From: Gemmataceae bacterium
GTDB lineage: Bacteria; Planctomycetota; Planctomycetia; Gemmatales; Gemmataceae
NCBI GenBank assembly: GCA_025055215.1
Contig: JANWYO010000233.1
Coordinates: forward strand, 1-62,242
Direction of reading: 5' to 3'
DNA length: 62,242 nucleotides
The notes under the pieces are model-generated. The model did no database searches. It worked only from the letters and a program-made list of their open reading frames with translations, and had not been told where the DNA came from. Made by a program: the position numbers and the translations under genes. Position 1 is the first letter of the stretch, and each line of letters begins with the position of its first letter. Positions 44,086-52,791 of the stretch are shown here, piece by piece.

Positions 44086-45588
44086 ATGGAGACACGCCAA
44101 TCGAGTCCCGCGCCGGCCCTGCTGCGAGTCCTGGGGCCGTGGACCGCGACCGCCATCGTCGTCGGCACCATCATCGGCTCGGGTATCTTCAAAAAGCCGC
44201 AAGATGTCGCCGACCGGGTCCCCTATTTCGGTCTGGCCATCGGCGTGTGGGTCGTGGGCGGCCTGCTGACACTCCTGGGTGCCCTGGCCCTCGGCGAGGT
44301 GGCCGTCCTCTTCCCCCGCGCTGGCGGTAACTACGTCTTCTTGCGCGAGGGCTTTGGCCGACGAACCGGCTTCCTTTGGGGGTGGGTCGAGTTCTGGATC
44401 ATTCGCGGCGCTTCCCTGGCCGCCTTGGCCACCATCTTTGCCGAGTCGCTCCGCGACGTCCTCGTGAATCCCGCCTTGCGGCGGTGGCTGGGTCTGCCCG
44501 TCGCGGGGAACGAATTCGGTTTCTGGCCGCTGCGGGGCCTGACCGTGGCCGTCCTCGTCGTCCTCGCCCTGGTCAACGTCCGCGGGGTCCGCTGGGGCGG
44601 CTATCTTCAGCTGGTCGTTACCGTGGTGAAAGTGGCGACACTTGTCGGCATCATGGTCCTGCCGTTCGCCGTCTGCTGGCTGGCGGCGCCGGTGGCGGCC
44701 GCCGCCCAGCCGACGACCGACCACTGGTCGCCGATCTGGCCCGAGGATTGGGCCGCCGTGTCTTGGGGCCAGGTTGGCGCCGCCCTGGTCGGCGTCTTGT
44801 TCGCCTACCACGGTTGGATGAACGTCGCCCCCGTGGCAGAGGAGGTCCGTTCCCCGCAGCGCAACCTCCCCCGGGCGCTGCTGCTCGGTTCCGGCATCGT
44901 CCTGGTGCTCTATGTCGGGGCCAACTTGGCTTACTACCTGGTGATTCCCCGCCCGGAAATGGCCATGATGAAGGAGTCGCCGGTCTCCACCGAATTCAGC
45001 CTGCGGCTGTTGGGCCCGATTGGAGCGGCGGTGGCCTCGGCCGCCGTCATGATGTCCACCTTCGGCGCCCTCAACGGCAACCTGCTAGTGGGGCCGCGGG
45101 TCATCTTTGCGATGGGCGACGACGGCTTGGCGCCGCGCTTTCTGGCGGCGATCCATGCCCGGTTTCACACCCCGTCGGTGGCCATTCTGGTGACGGCGAC
45201 TTGGTCGGCGATCCTGGTGCTGGCCGTGGCGCTGTTGACCGAATTGGGCGCCTTGAAGGCGGGGAAGAACCACTTCAACATCCTCACTGATTTCGCCATG
45301 TTCGGGGCGGTCTGCTTCGAGACCCTGGCCGTGGCGACGATCTTCGTCTTCCGCCGACGGCTGCCGCAGGTGCCGCGGCCATACCGCTGCCCCGGCTATC
45401 CTGTGGTCCCGTTCCTCTATGTGGTCGTCCTGGCGGCGGTACTCGTCAACATGTTCTGGCAGCAGACACACGAGGCCCTGATCGGGCTGGGGTTCATCGC
45501 CTTGGGGGCCGTCGTGTATCCCCTGATGAACTCACCTCGGATCGCGGCGGCAGACCGCAGTCGTCCCATGGGGTTTCCTGCCGGTTGA
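44086..45588 (+). CDS. APC-family amino-acid permease
   Basis: A 500-residue inner-membrane transporter with about 12 hydrophobic segments. The first unwound helix carries the APC substrate motif VGTIIGSGIFKKP. Other family features are LGEVAVLFPRAGGNYVFLREGFG and FAYHGWMNVAPVAEEVRSPQRNLPRA. It most resembles the LAT/YkbA-type branch. The substrate cannot be assigned; its divergence from kamA makes an amino acid such as lysine worth considering. The start at 44086 puts a short cytoplasmic N terminus before helix 1; the upstream TTG at 44041 is unlikely. It converges with the dehydrogenase gene only 5 bases away. Confidence 0.92.
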   Translation: METRQSSPAPALLRVLGPWTATAIVVGTIIGSGIFKKPQDVADRVPYFGLAIGVWVVGGLLTLLGALALGEVAVLFPRAGGNYVFLREGFGRRTGFLWGWVEFWIIRGASLAALATIFAESLRDVLVNPALRRWLGLPVAGNEFGFWPLRGLTVAVLVVLALVNVRGVRWGGYLQLVVTVVKVATLVGIMVLPFAVCWLAAPVAAAAQPTTDHWSPIWPEDWAAVSWGQVGAALVGVLFAYHGWMNVAPVAEEVRSPQRNLPRALLLGSGIVLVLYVGANLAYYLVIPRPEMAMMKESPVSTEFSLRLLGPIGAAVASAAVMMSTFGALNGNLLVGPRVIFAMGDDGLAPRFLAAIHARFHTPSVAILVTATWSAILVLAVALLTELGALKAGKNHFNILTDFAMFGAVCFETLAVATIFVFRRRLPQVPRPYRCPGYPVVPFLYVVVLAAVLVNMFWQQTHEALIGLGFIALGAVVYPLMNSPRIAAADRSRPMGFPAG

Positions 45589-45593
45589 GCGGG

Positions 45594-46925
45594 TCAGGGA
45601 TACAAACCGCGGCGTTCCTTCTCCTTGGCAACCTTTTGCACCCCGAGGCTGAGGGCGGCCGTGCGCATGCTCAGGTTCTGGGCGGTGGCCAAGGCCCGCA
45701 CCCGGCCAAAGGCGTTCAGCATCAGGTGGCGGAGTTTCTCGGCCACCTGTCCCTCCTCCCAGAGGAATTGCTGGATGTCCTGGACCCACTCGAAGTACGA
45801 CACCGTGACGCCGCCGGCATTGCAGAGGATGTCCGGGATGATGAAGATGTCGCTGTCAGCGAGAATCGCATCGGCCTCGGGAGTGGTGGGGCCGTTGGCG
45901 CCCTCGGCTAGGATACGGCATCGCAGCTGGGCCGCGTTCTGCAAGGTGATCACCCGCTCCACCGCTGCCGGCACCAGGATGGTGCACGGCAGCTTGAGGA
46001 GTTCGTCGTTGGGGATCGGCTCGGCCTCCGGGTAATCGGTCAGCCGCGGTGCGGGGGCACCGGCGGGCCGAGGCCCGTACATATGTTGCACCAAGGCCGG
46101 CACGTTCAGGCCGCGGGGGTTGCGGATCGAGCCGTGGGCGTCGCCGACGGCCACCACGCGGACGCCGCGCTGGTCGAGTTCCTGGCAGACGACGGAGCCG
46201 ACGTTGCCGAAACCCTGGACGACGGCGGTGGCTTCCTCGGGGCGGATGCGGAGTTCCTTGAGGGCCTCCATGATACAGTAGACGACGCCGCGGCCGGTGG
46301 CCTCGCGTCGGCCGACGCAGCCCCCCAGCTCCACCGGCTTGCCCGTGACGATCTCCGGGCAGGCGTAGCCGACGTGCATGCTGTAGGTGTCCATGATCCA
46401 GGCCATCGTCTGCTCGTCGGTGCCCAGGTCGGGGGCCATCACGTCCATCCTCGGCCCGATGATGGACAGGATTTCTTCGGTAAAGCGCCGGGTGAGCCGT
46501 TCCTTTTCGCCCAGCGACAGGGCCGACGAATCGCAGGCGATGCCCCCTTTCGCCCCGCCGAACGGCAGGTTCATAATGCCGCACTTCCACGACATCCACA
46601 TCGCCAGGGCCGCCACCTCGCCCAGATCGACGCTGGGGTGGTACCGAAGTCCCCCCTTGGACGGCCCGCTCGTCAGACTGTGCTGCACCCGGTAGCCGAC
46701 GAAACTCTGGGTACGGCCGTCGTCCATGCGCACCGGAATGCTGACCACCATGGCGCGCTTCGGCTTGCTGAGCCGTTCCAAGACCCCGGGATCGATCTGA
46801 AGGTGCTCGGCCACCGATTCCAACTGGCGCAGCGCCATCTGAAAGGTCGGCGATCCCTCGAAGACCGGCCCAGGAAGATAGGGTGAGCTGCTGTTGGTGC
46901 GGAAAATGACGTGAGACTCGGCCAC
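45594..46925 (-). CDS. Glu/Leu/Phe/Val-type amino-acid dehydrogenase (glutamate dehydrogenase-like)
   Basis: A 443-residue NAD(P)-dependent dehydrogenase, probably glutamate to 2-oxoglutarate plus ammonia. Substrate motifs are GPSKGGLRYHPSVDLGEV, the catalytic Lys block LPFGGAKGGI and APDLGTDEQTMAWIMD. The Rossmann domain starts AVVQGFGNVGSVVCQEL. Specificity residues were not resolved, so glutamate is the likely but not certain substrate. The GTG at 46925 is chosen because AGGAG sits 6 bases before it; the ATG at 46985 would add 20 unrelated residues. Confidence 0.93.
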   Translation of the reverse strand: MAESHVIFRTNSSSPYLPGPVFEGSPTFQMALRQLESVAEHLQIDPGVLERLSKPKRAMVVSIPVRMDDGRTQSFVGYRVQHSLTSGPSKGGLRYHPSVDLGEVAALAMWMSWKCGIMNLPFGGAKGGIACDSSALSLGEKERLTRRFTEEILSIIGPRMDVMAPDLGTDEQTMAWIMDTYSMHVGYACPEIVTGKPVELGGCVGRREATGRGVVYCIMEALKELRIRPEEATAVVQGFGNVGSVVCQELDQRGVRVVAVGDAHGSIRNPRGLNVPALVQHMYGPRPAGAPAPRLTDYPEAEPIPNDELLKLPCTILVPAAVERVITLQNAAQLRCRILAEGANGPTTPEADAILADSDIFIIPDILCNAGGVTVSYFEWVQDIQQFLWEEGQVAEKLRHLMLNAFGRVRALATAQNLSMRTAALSLGVQKVAKEKERRGLYP

Positions 46926-47032
46926 GACTGACTCCTTGTTGTTGGGGGCGCGGAATCGGACGACTGACGCCTCCCTGTATAACATGGTGTCGGGGACTGG
47001 GAAAAGGCCAGCGTTTCTTCGGGAACGGCGCG

Positions 47033-47890
47033 ATGGACAAGTTGGTCATAGGTTGTGGCTACCTGGGAGAGCGGGTGGCGCGGCAGTGGGTGGCGGCGGG
47101 GCAACGCGTCTACGCCCTCACGCGCTCGGCCGAGCGTGCCGCCGAGCTGCGGCGGCACGGCCTTGTTCCGCTCGTCGGCGATGTCCTCGACCCCGACAGC
47201 CTCCGCTCCCTCCCTGAAGCAGCGTCCGTCCTCTACGCCGTCGGCCACGATCGCACCGCGGGGCGGTCGCTGCGGGAGGTGTACGTGACCGGCTTGGCCA
47301 ACGTGCTGGCCTTCCTGCCGACATGCGACCGGCTCCTTTACATCAGCAGCACCGGGGTCTACGGCCAAAGCGGCGGGGAAGAGGTCGATGAGTCGGCGGC
47401 GACGGAGCCGACCGACGAGTCGGGGCGGGTGGTGTTGGAGGCGGAGCGGCTGCTGCGGGGCCAGCGCCCTGGGGCGACCATCCTGCGGTTTGCCGGCATC
47501 TACGGGCCGGGTCGGCTGTTCCGCCGCGAGGCGATCGAACGCGGCGAGCCAGTGCCCGGCGATGGGGAGCAATGGCTCAACTTGATTCACGTCGACGACG
47601 GCATAGCGGCCGTGCTGGCGGCCGAGGCCGCCAGCCCGGGAATCACGGTGAACGTGAGCGACGGTCATCCGGTGTTGCGGCGGGAGTTTTTCGAGGAGCT
47701 CGCCCGTTGCCTGGGGGCGCCGCCGCCCCGTTTCGCCGCTGGCGGCCCCGGAGGGCCGCCGCGGCATCGCGGCCACCGCCGAATCGCCAACCGCCGATTA
47801 CGCCAGGAACTCGGCGTGGTCTTGCGCTATCCGAGCTACCGCGAGGGACTGCCGGCCAGCTTGAATCCCCCGGCGACACATCTAAGATGA
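47033..47890 (+). CDS. YeeZ-like NAD(P)-binding SDR-type protein
   Basis: A 285-residue Rossmann protein: VIGCGYLGERVARQW at the N terminus, LVGDVLDPDSLRSL, YISSTGVYGQSGGEEVDE and ILRFAGIYGPGR. The pattern matches the E. coli YeeZ family of atypical extended SDRs that lack the classical YxxxK. Substrate unknown. The stop codon overlaps an ATG in the frame of the downstream metallo-beta-lactamase gene. Confidence 0.85.
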   Translation: MDKLVIGCGYLGERVARQWVAAGQRVYALTRSAERAAELRRHGLVPLVGDVLDPDSLRSLPEAASVLYAVGHDRTAGRSLREVYVTGLANVLAFLPTCDRLLYISSTGVYGQSGGEEVDESAATEPTDESGRVVLEAERLLRGQRPGATILRFAGIYGPGRLFRREAIERGEPVPGDGEQWLNLIHVDDGIAAVLAAEAASPGITVNVSDGHPVLRREFFEELARCLGAPPPRFAAGGPGGPPRHRGHRRIANRRLRQELGVVLRYPSYREGLPASLNPPATHLR

Positions 47891-47967
47891 TTAGGGGTGT
47901 TCGTTCCGGACGCGGGGTCTCCCACTCTCACTCACTGGACGGGTCCCCCTTCGGCGGGATGGTCCCC

Positions 47968-48801
47968 ATGCTTCAGCGGAAATACCTCTTCCCCCGGGTC
48001 ATCGAGATGAACTACCAGGCCGGCCGACGCCTGGGAGCGAACGTCTACCTGATCGACGGTGGTGGGGATTGGCTGCTGATCGACATCGGCTTTTTGGACA
48101 CAGTGGAGGAAATCATCGACCTGATCCGGCGGATGGACTTCAACCTCTCCCGCTGCCGCATGGTCATCGCGACCCACGCCGATGCCGACCATATCCAGGG
48201 GGTTGCCCGAGCCAAAGAGTTGCTGAAAACGAAGGTGGCCGCTCACCCGCTGAGCGTTGAGGCGCTGGAGACGGGAGACGGCATCCTCACCTACGCCCAG
48301 ATCAAGGCCCAAGGGATCGACATCCCGATGCCGCCGTGCAAGGTCGATGAGTTGCTCCACGAAGGAGACACCATCGCCGTCGGCGACCTGAAGCTCGACG
48401 TGTGGCACACCCCGGGGCACACGCCGGGGCAGCTGAGCTTCAAGATGGGAAACCTGCTTTTCTCCGGGGACAACATCTACAAGGATGGCTGCGTGGGGGT
48501 CATCGACGCCCATCATGGGTCGAACATCCCCGACTTTATCAACTCGCTCAAGCGCATCCTGGCCGACGATGCCGAATTCCTCCTGCCAAGCCACGGGCCG
48601 GCGTTTCGCCGCGACAATCGCATCATCCAGAAGGCGATCGACCGCCTGACGGAATACCAGTACATGCCGGACTTCGGCACGTGTGCCATCGGCTGGCCCT
48701 TGCTGGACGAGTGGGAGGCGGAGGTCTGCTCGGGGCGGATGCCGGACTTTTCGCAGCCCGCTTCAGGCAGCAAAGGTGGACGGGAAGGCCGCCGCAAGTA
48801 A
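47968..48801 (+). CDS. Metallo-beta-lactamase-fold hydrolase
   Basis: A 277-residue MBL-fold protein with the metal motif ATHADADHIQG (HxHxDH form H-A-D-A-D-H), the second-shell His in WHTPGHTPGQLSF, the Asp of FSGDNIYKD and the late His in LPSHGPAF. Subfamily resembles glyoxalase II-like hydrolases, substrate unknown. The start is uncertain: ATG 47968 (MLQRKYLFPRV) fits conserved sequence best, while ATGs at 47959 and 47887 are also in frame. Its 3' end overlaps convergent cobS by 39 bases. Confidence 0.85.
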   Translation: MLQRKYLFPRVIEMNYQAGRRLGANVYLIDGGGDWLLIDIGFLDTVEEIIDLIRRMDFNLSRCRMVIATHADADHIQGVARAKELLKTKVAAHPLSVEALETGDGILTYAQIKAQGIDIPMPPCKVDELLHEGDTIAVGDLKLDVWHTPGHTPGQLSFKMGNLLFSGDNIYKDGCVGVIDAHHGSNIPDFINSLKRILADDAEFLLPSHGPAFRRDNRIIQKAIDRLTEYQYMPDFGTCAIGWPLLDEWEAEVCSGRMPDFSQPASGSKGGREGRRK

Positions 48802-49524
48802 CAGCAGCAGCAGTTCGGTTAATTCGATGGAAGCCCCCAAGCAGTCGCCGGTGATGCCGCCAAGTCGGCGGACAAAGAGCCAGGGGAGGAGGTGAGAGGC
48901 GACCCAGGCGGGGAGGAAGAACCACAGGGGGGCCAAGCCGAAGAACGGCAGCCAAATCACGCCGTGGAGCAGGAAGGCGGCGGCGCGGCAGGCAGGGCCT
49001 TCCCAAGAGGCGGTGGCTTCGATCAGGACCTTGCCGATACCTTCGGGACGGGGATAGGCTCGGCCGGCGGCGACGGCCAGAACGAGGCAGCGAGCGACGG
49101 CGATGGCCGAGGCGACGGCGACCGGCCCGGCCGTCGTGGCCAGTAACCCCTGGAGGGCCGTCCATTTCCCCAAGAGCACCAGTCCCCCGCCCGCCAAGCC
49201 GTAAGCCCCCAGGTGCGGATCCTTCATGATCCGCAGCCGCTCCTCGGCGGTTTGGCCGGTGAACAACCCATCGCAGACGTCGCACAAACCGTCAAAGTGC
49301 AGCGCTCCTGTGACGCCAAGCCAGGCGGCCAGAACCAGCCAGGCACCCAGGCCGGGGCCCAGGAGCGAGACGAGCCATGCCCAAGCAGCCAGCAGCGCCG
49401 CCAACAGCAGCCCGACCGCCGGGTACCACCAACGAGCGCGAGCCACCTCGGCGGGAGTGGGCATCCACCGGGACGGCAGTGGCAGGATCGTCAGGAAGGC
49501 GACAGCGACCAGGAAGCTGGGCAT
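48763..49524 (-). CDS. cobS: Adenosylcobinamide-GDP ribazoletransferase CobS
   Basis: A 253-residue inner-membrane enzyme that joins adenosylcobinamide-GDP to alpha-ribazole, a late step of cobalamin synthesis. It has the CobS motif TGALHFDGLCDVCDGLF (Asp-rich, metal-nucleotide site) plus DPHLGAYG and several hydrophobic helices (LLAALLAAWAWLVSLLG, LLLLLLAAAF). The stop lies inside the convergent MBL gene. No other cobalamin gene is in the window. Confidence 0.94.
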   Translation of the reverse strand: MPSFLVAVAFLTILPLPSRWMPTPAEVARARWWYPAVGLLLAALLAAWAWLVSLLGPGLGAWLVLAAWLGVTGALHFDGLCDVCDGLFTGQTAEERLRIMKDPHLGAYGLAGGGLVLLGKWTALQGLLATTAGPVAVASAIAVARCLVLAVAAGRAYPRPEGIGKVLIEATASWEGPACRAAAFLLHGVIWLPFFGLAPLWFFLPAWVASHLLPWLFVRRLGGITGDCLGASIELTELLLLLLAAAFPSTFAA

Positions 49525-49577
49525 CGACGTGCAAGCCGTTCAGGTGCGGCCCCGGCTGGTGCGGGGGCGCACCTCGG

Positions 49578-50213
49578 CTACTTCAGCTCCACCGACCAGT
49601 AGGCGTTTTCAAGGAAGGTCCGCCACGACTGGTACTTCCGGTGGGTCAGCTTCAGATTTAGCAACGGACTCCGCTTCGGCTTCTCCGGCTTGCGGATCAA
49701 GCTCATGTGCGCCTGCTTCGGCGTCCGACCCCCTTTTCGGACGTTGCACTCCACGCAGGCGCACACCACGTTCTCCCACGTGCTCTGCCCACCCTGACTC
49801 CGGGGAATCACGTGGTCAAGGCTCAATTCCGTGGTCGGAAACTTCCGCCCGCAGTATTGGCACTGGTTGTTGTCCCGGGCAAAGATGTTGCGGCGATTGA
49901 ACTTCACGGTCTGCTTCGGCAACTTGTCATAGCCCAGCAGACGAATCACCCGCGGCACCTGAATCTCGCTGTCAACGGTGCGGATCCAGTCATCGTCCTC
50001 CTGGCGAAAATACCGCGCACGATACTCACTCACCTCCCGCCAGGTCGCAAAGTCATACGTGGCAAACTGCCCGTCCTCCAGGTTGACCACCTCGGCCAAG
50101 TCCTTGCACAGCAAGCAGAAGGCCCGCCGAACCGAGATGACATGAATGGCCAGAAACAACCGGTTGAGCACGAGCACGCTGGCGTCGAGCGAACTGGAAG
50201 GGGTGGGTCTCAT
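49578..50213 (-). CDS. HNH endonuclease
   Basis: A 211-residue protein. A zinc-stabilised HNH fold is at about residues 113-170: NQCQYCGRKFPTTELSLDHVIPRSQGG, with the metal His of SLDHVIP, then VCACVECNVRKGGRTP supplying the second Cys pair and the final N. The N-terminal 110 residues (LNRLFLAIHVISVRRAF, then YRARYFRQEDD) form a separate conserved region of such stand-alone HNH proteins. AAGGGAG precedes ATG 50213. The substrate is unknown, and there is no phage or restriction context. Confidence 0.88.
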   Translation of the reverse strand: MRPTPSSSLDASVLVLNRLFLAIHVISVRRAFCLLCKDLAEVVNLEDGQFATYDFATWREVSEYRARYFRQEDDDWIRTVDSEIQVPRVIRLLGYDKLPKQTVKFNRRNIFARDNNQCQYCGRKFPTTELSLDHVIPRSQGGQSTWENVVCACVECNVRKGGRTPKQAHMSLIRKPEKPKRSPLLNLKLTHRKYQSWRTFLENAYWSVELK

Positions 50214-50504
50214 AAAGCTCCCTTTCGCTGACGGCAACACCCGCCGACACCGAGCGGAGCCGAATGTCGGCCCTTGCAACCTAGGGCGTGTCGATTCGCA
50301 GGCACATCCAGGTTGTTCGTATCGTAGCAGCGGACAGCTCGCCGGGGCAAGCGCCGGGCCGAAATTTTCCAAAGCAGTGCCGATTCCGGCAAAAGTTGAC
50401 GCAAGGCAAGTGAAGAGCCGACGCGAGAAAATGTGAAGATTTGGCGAGCGTCTCGCCTCGCCGCTCACCGGCGGAAAAGCATGTTCACGGCAACTCGAGC
50501 GAAG

Positions 50505-50579
50505 GGTGGGTGACCGGACTCGAACCGGCGACAGCCAGATCCACAGTCTGGAGCTCTAACCAACTGAGCTACACCCACC
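50505..50579 (-). tRNA. tRNA-His (GTG anticodon)
   Basis: The minus strand folds as a cloverleaf with acceptor GTGGGTG/CACCCAC, an extra 5' G (position -1) opposite discriminator C73 as expected for tRNA-His, D arm GCTC-AGTTGGTTA-GAGC, anticodon stem CCAGA/TCTGG with loop CTGTGGA, and T loop TTCGAGT. CCA is not encoded. Without G-1 the gene ends at 50578. Confidence 0.95.
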
Positions 50580-50694
50580 AGCCGCCTTTATCATAGGGTC
50601 TACCGCCGGCCCTCGGCAAGGCGAGGATTCTCCGCCGTGTACCCATACGTCGGGGGTACGGTTAAGCGTTCCACGTGGCGGTCTTTCGCCACCC

Positions 50695-50890
50695 CTTCAA
50701 TGATGCCTCGGTTCGCGCCTATGATCCATCGGTTCGCGTTCGCCCGGCACGCCGCGAGCGCGAATCGAGAAATGGTGACCGCTCGCGCGTCTCCAGCACG
50801 CCTCTTCGATCCTCGCGCGAGCGCGAACGGATCAATCCCTCTCCGCCGCTGCACCCTCGCCCCGCCGAAACCCGGCGGGGCACCCGCATC
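50695..50890 (+). repeat. Dispersed palindromic intergenic repeat, copy 4
   Basis: It occupies the centre of the 497-base gap 50580-51076, in which no other feature is supported. Elements are ATCCATCGGTTCGCGTTCGC (50725-50744), GCGAGCGCGAATCG (50754-50767), CTCGCGCGAGCGCGAACGGA (50812-50831), then ATCAATCCCTCTCCGCCGCT and CTCGCCCCGCCGAAACCCGG. It lies downstream of the DUF1501 gene. Confidence 0.78.
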
Positions 50891-51076
50891 CCCTGCGGAG
50901 AGCACCTTCTCTTTGTCGCCCGACTTCGGACGCGATCCGTTGGCCCCCGCCCGGCACGCTTCGAGCTACCCTCAGTTGTCTGTCAGTCGAGATCGCTGGC
51001 GCGAGAAAACAGCAGCGGCGGGGGAAATCCCCCGCCGCTGCCGCCACTTGCACGCACCAACGGCCTCGGCAGCCGC

Positions 51077-52381
51077 TCACAGCAACTCGGCAATCGGCTT
51101 GCCGCCGTCGATCATCGGCGTCGGCCGACCGCTCGGGTCCGTGAAGTGCAGGTCCAAGGGCAACCCGAGGACGTGGAACACGGTGGCCATCAGGTCTTGC
51201 GGCGAGATCGGCTTCGACTTCGGCACTTCGGCCTTGGCGGTCGATTCGCCGACCACTTGGCCCATGCGCAGGCCACCCCCGGCAAAAGCGAGGGTCGAGA
51301 GCGGCGCCCAGTGATCGCGGCCGGCGTTGCGATTGATCCGCGGGGTGCGGCCGAATTCGCCGGTGATCACCAACAGAATGTTCTGGTCCAGCCCGCGGTC
51401 CGCCACGTCACGCACGAAGGTCGCGACGGCGTGGTCGAGCTGAGGCGCCCGGTTCTTCAAGCCATTGACGATTTGGCCGTGCATGTCCCACCCGCCGTAT
51501 TGCACCGTCACGAAGCCGACGCCTGCTTCGCACAGCCGGCGGGCCAGAAGGAGCTGTTGGCCGAGGCCCGGACCGTAAGCCTCGCGTGTCTTGGCATCTT
51601 CCTGGTTGACGTCAAAGACGTCGCGGGCCTTGCTGAGGATGAGGTCGAACGCTTGAGTTTCGAAGCTGTCCAATCCCTCGAGCAGGCCGGTGCGATCGAT
51701 CTCGCGGTTCAGGGTGTCGAAAGCCTTCAGGAGTGACCGCCTCTCCGCCAAGCGTTCCAGGGTAATCTGGAGGTTCATGTTGCGGCGGGCATTGCCGGCC
51801 ACGTCGAAGGGGGCATACGGCGCGCCGAGCCAGGCAGGTCCGTCGCCGAGGATGCCGCCCAGACGGACGTAGGTGGGCAGGCCGGTCTGCGGGTTGTTCG
51901 GGCCGCGATAACGGGCGAGGATGGCCCCATGCCCGGGCTTGATCGGCAGTCCGCCGTTGTCAGCCGGTGGGAAGTTGTATCCGGTCATGACCCAGTGGGT
52001 GCCGCCGCCGTGGCCTGAATTGCTGTGGGCAAACGAGCGGATGAAGGCCATCTTGTCGGCAACTTGGGCGATCTTGGGAAAGACGCCACCGATCTGGATG
52101 CCGGGAACGTTGGTGTCCACGGCCCCGACGGTACTGCGGAACTCCACCGGGGCGTCCATCTTCGGATCAAAGGTCTCGACGTGAGTCGGGCCGCCGCCCA
52201 GCCACAGCCAGACGACGGACGTCGACTTGGTGGGCTGGCCGGCGGCTTTTGCCGCCGCCCCGGCCCGCAGCAGGCCAGGCAATGTAAGTCCGCCCAGGCC
52301 CAGGGCGCCGACTTTCAGGAAGTCACGGCGCGTCTGCCCATCGCAGGTCGTCCCTGCACGGGAACTCCAGAGTTTCAACAT
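51077..52381 (-). CDS. DUF1501 family protein with Tat signal
   Basis: A 434-residue protein with a twin-arginine signal (TRRDFLKVGALGLGGL). The rest matches DUF1501, an alkaline-phosphatase/sulfatase-fold family abundant in planctomycetes: VVWLWLGGGPTHVETFDPK, FIRSFAHSNSGHGGGTH, VTVQYGGWDMHGQI, VITGEFGRTPRIN and GRDHWAPLS. The Asp/His residues fit a metal site but no activity is known. The usual DUF1549/DUF1553 cytochrome partner is not adjacent. It is flanked on both sides by dispersed repeats in the same orientation. Confidence 0.94.
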   Translation of the reverse strand: MLKLWSSRAGTTCDGQTRRDFLKVGALGLGGLTLPGLLRAGAAAKAAGQPTKSTSVVWLWLGGGPTHVETFDPKMDAPVEFRSTVGAVDTNVPGIQIGGVFPKIAQVADKMAFIRSFAHSNSGHGGGTHWVMTGYNFPPADNGGLPIKPGHGAILARYRGPNNPQTGLPTYVRLGGILGDGPAWLGAPYAPFDVAGNARRNMNLQITLERLAERRSLLKAFDTLNREIDRTGLLEGLDSFETQAFDLILSKARDVFDVNQEDAKTREAYGPGLGQQLLLARRLCEAGVGFVTVQYGGWDMHGQIVNGLKNRAPQLDHAVATFVRDVADRGLDQNILLVITGEFGRTPRINRNAGRDHWAPLSTLAFAGGGLRMGQVVGESTAKAEVPKSKPISPQDLMATVFHVLGLPLDLHFTDPSGRPTPMIDGGKPIAELL

Positions 52382-52559
52382 GGCAATGCTCCTTGATTAG
52401 GCCCGCGCGACCTCGCCGGAGAACAGCCACTCGCAGGTGGGACTAAGGCTGAGACGAGGGGCAGGCTCCCCCCTAAGGTAGGCCACATTACAAAAGCGTA
52501 ACCGACTCGGCTGACTCTGTCAACTACGAACCCGACAACGATGCACCTCTCCTCTCGGG

Positions 52560-52780
52560 TAGGTTGAGGGCTTGGGGCGGCGGTTCTTCCCCAACCCTGG
52601 CGAATCCTAGGGTACGCGCATGATTCATCGGTTCGGGTTCGCTCGGCACCCAGCGAGCGCCAATCGATGGATCAAGACCGCTCGTGCCTCCCCGGCGCGG
52701 GATTCGCGCCGTCGCGAGCCGGTACCGATCCATCGCTTTCCGCGGCCGCTTCGCCCCGCCGAAATCCCGATGGACATACC
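52560..52780 (+). repeat. Dispersed palindromic intergenic repeat, copy 5
   Basis: It sits in the 410-base gap 52382-52791 with no other feature supported. Elements are GGCGGCGGTTCTTCCCC (52576-52592), TGATTCATCGGTTCGGGTTC (52621-52640), GCGAGCGCCAATCGATGGAT (52653-52672), CGATCCATCGCTTTCCGCGG and TTCGCCCCGCCGAAATCCCG (52750-52769). Confidence 0.75.
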
Positions 52781-52791
52781 CGAGAAGTTGG

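Noticed and set aside
49578-50213. HNH gene as part of a restriction or phage module
   Set aside because: No methyltransferase, integrase or phage gene is nearby, and the stand-alone form is common in chromosomes.
50675-51736. 353-codon plus-strand open frame across repeat copy 4 and the DUF1501 gene
   Set aside because: Half lies in the repeat and half antisense to a well-supported gene; Arg/Ser-rich composition without motifs.
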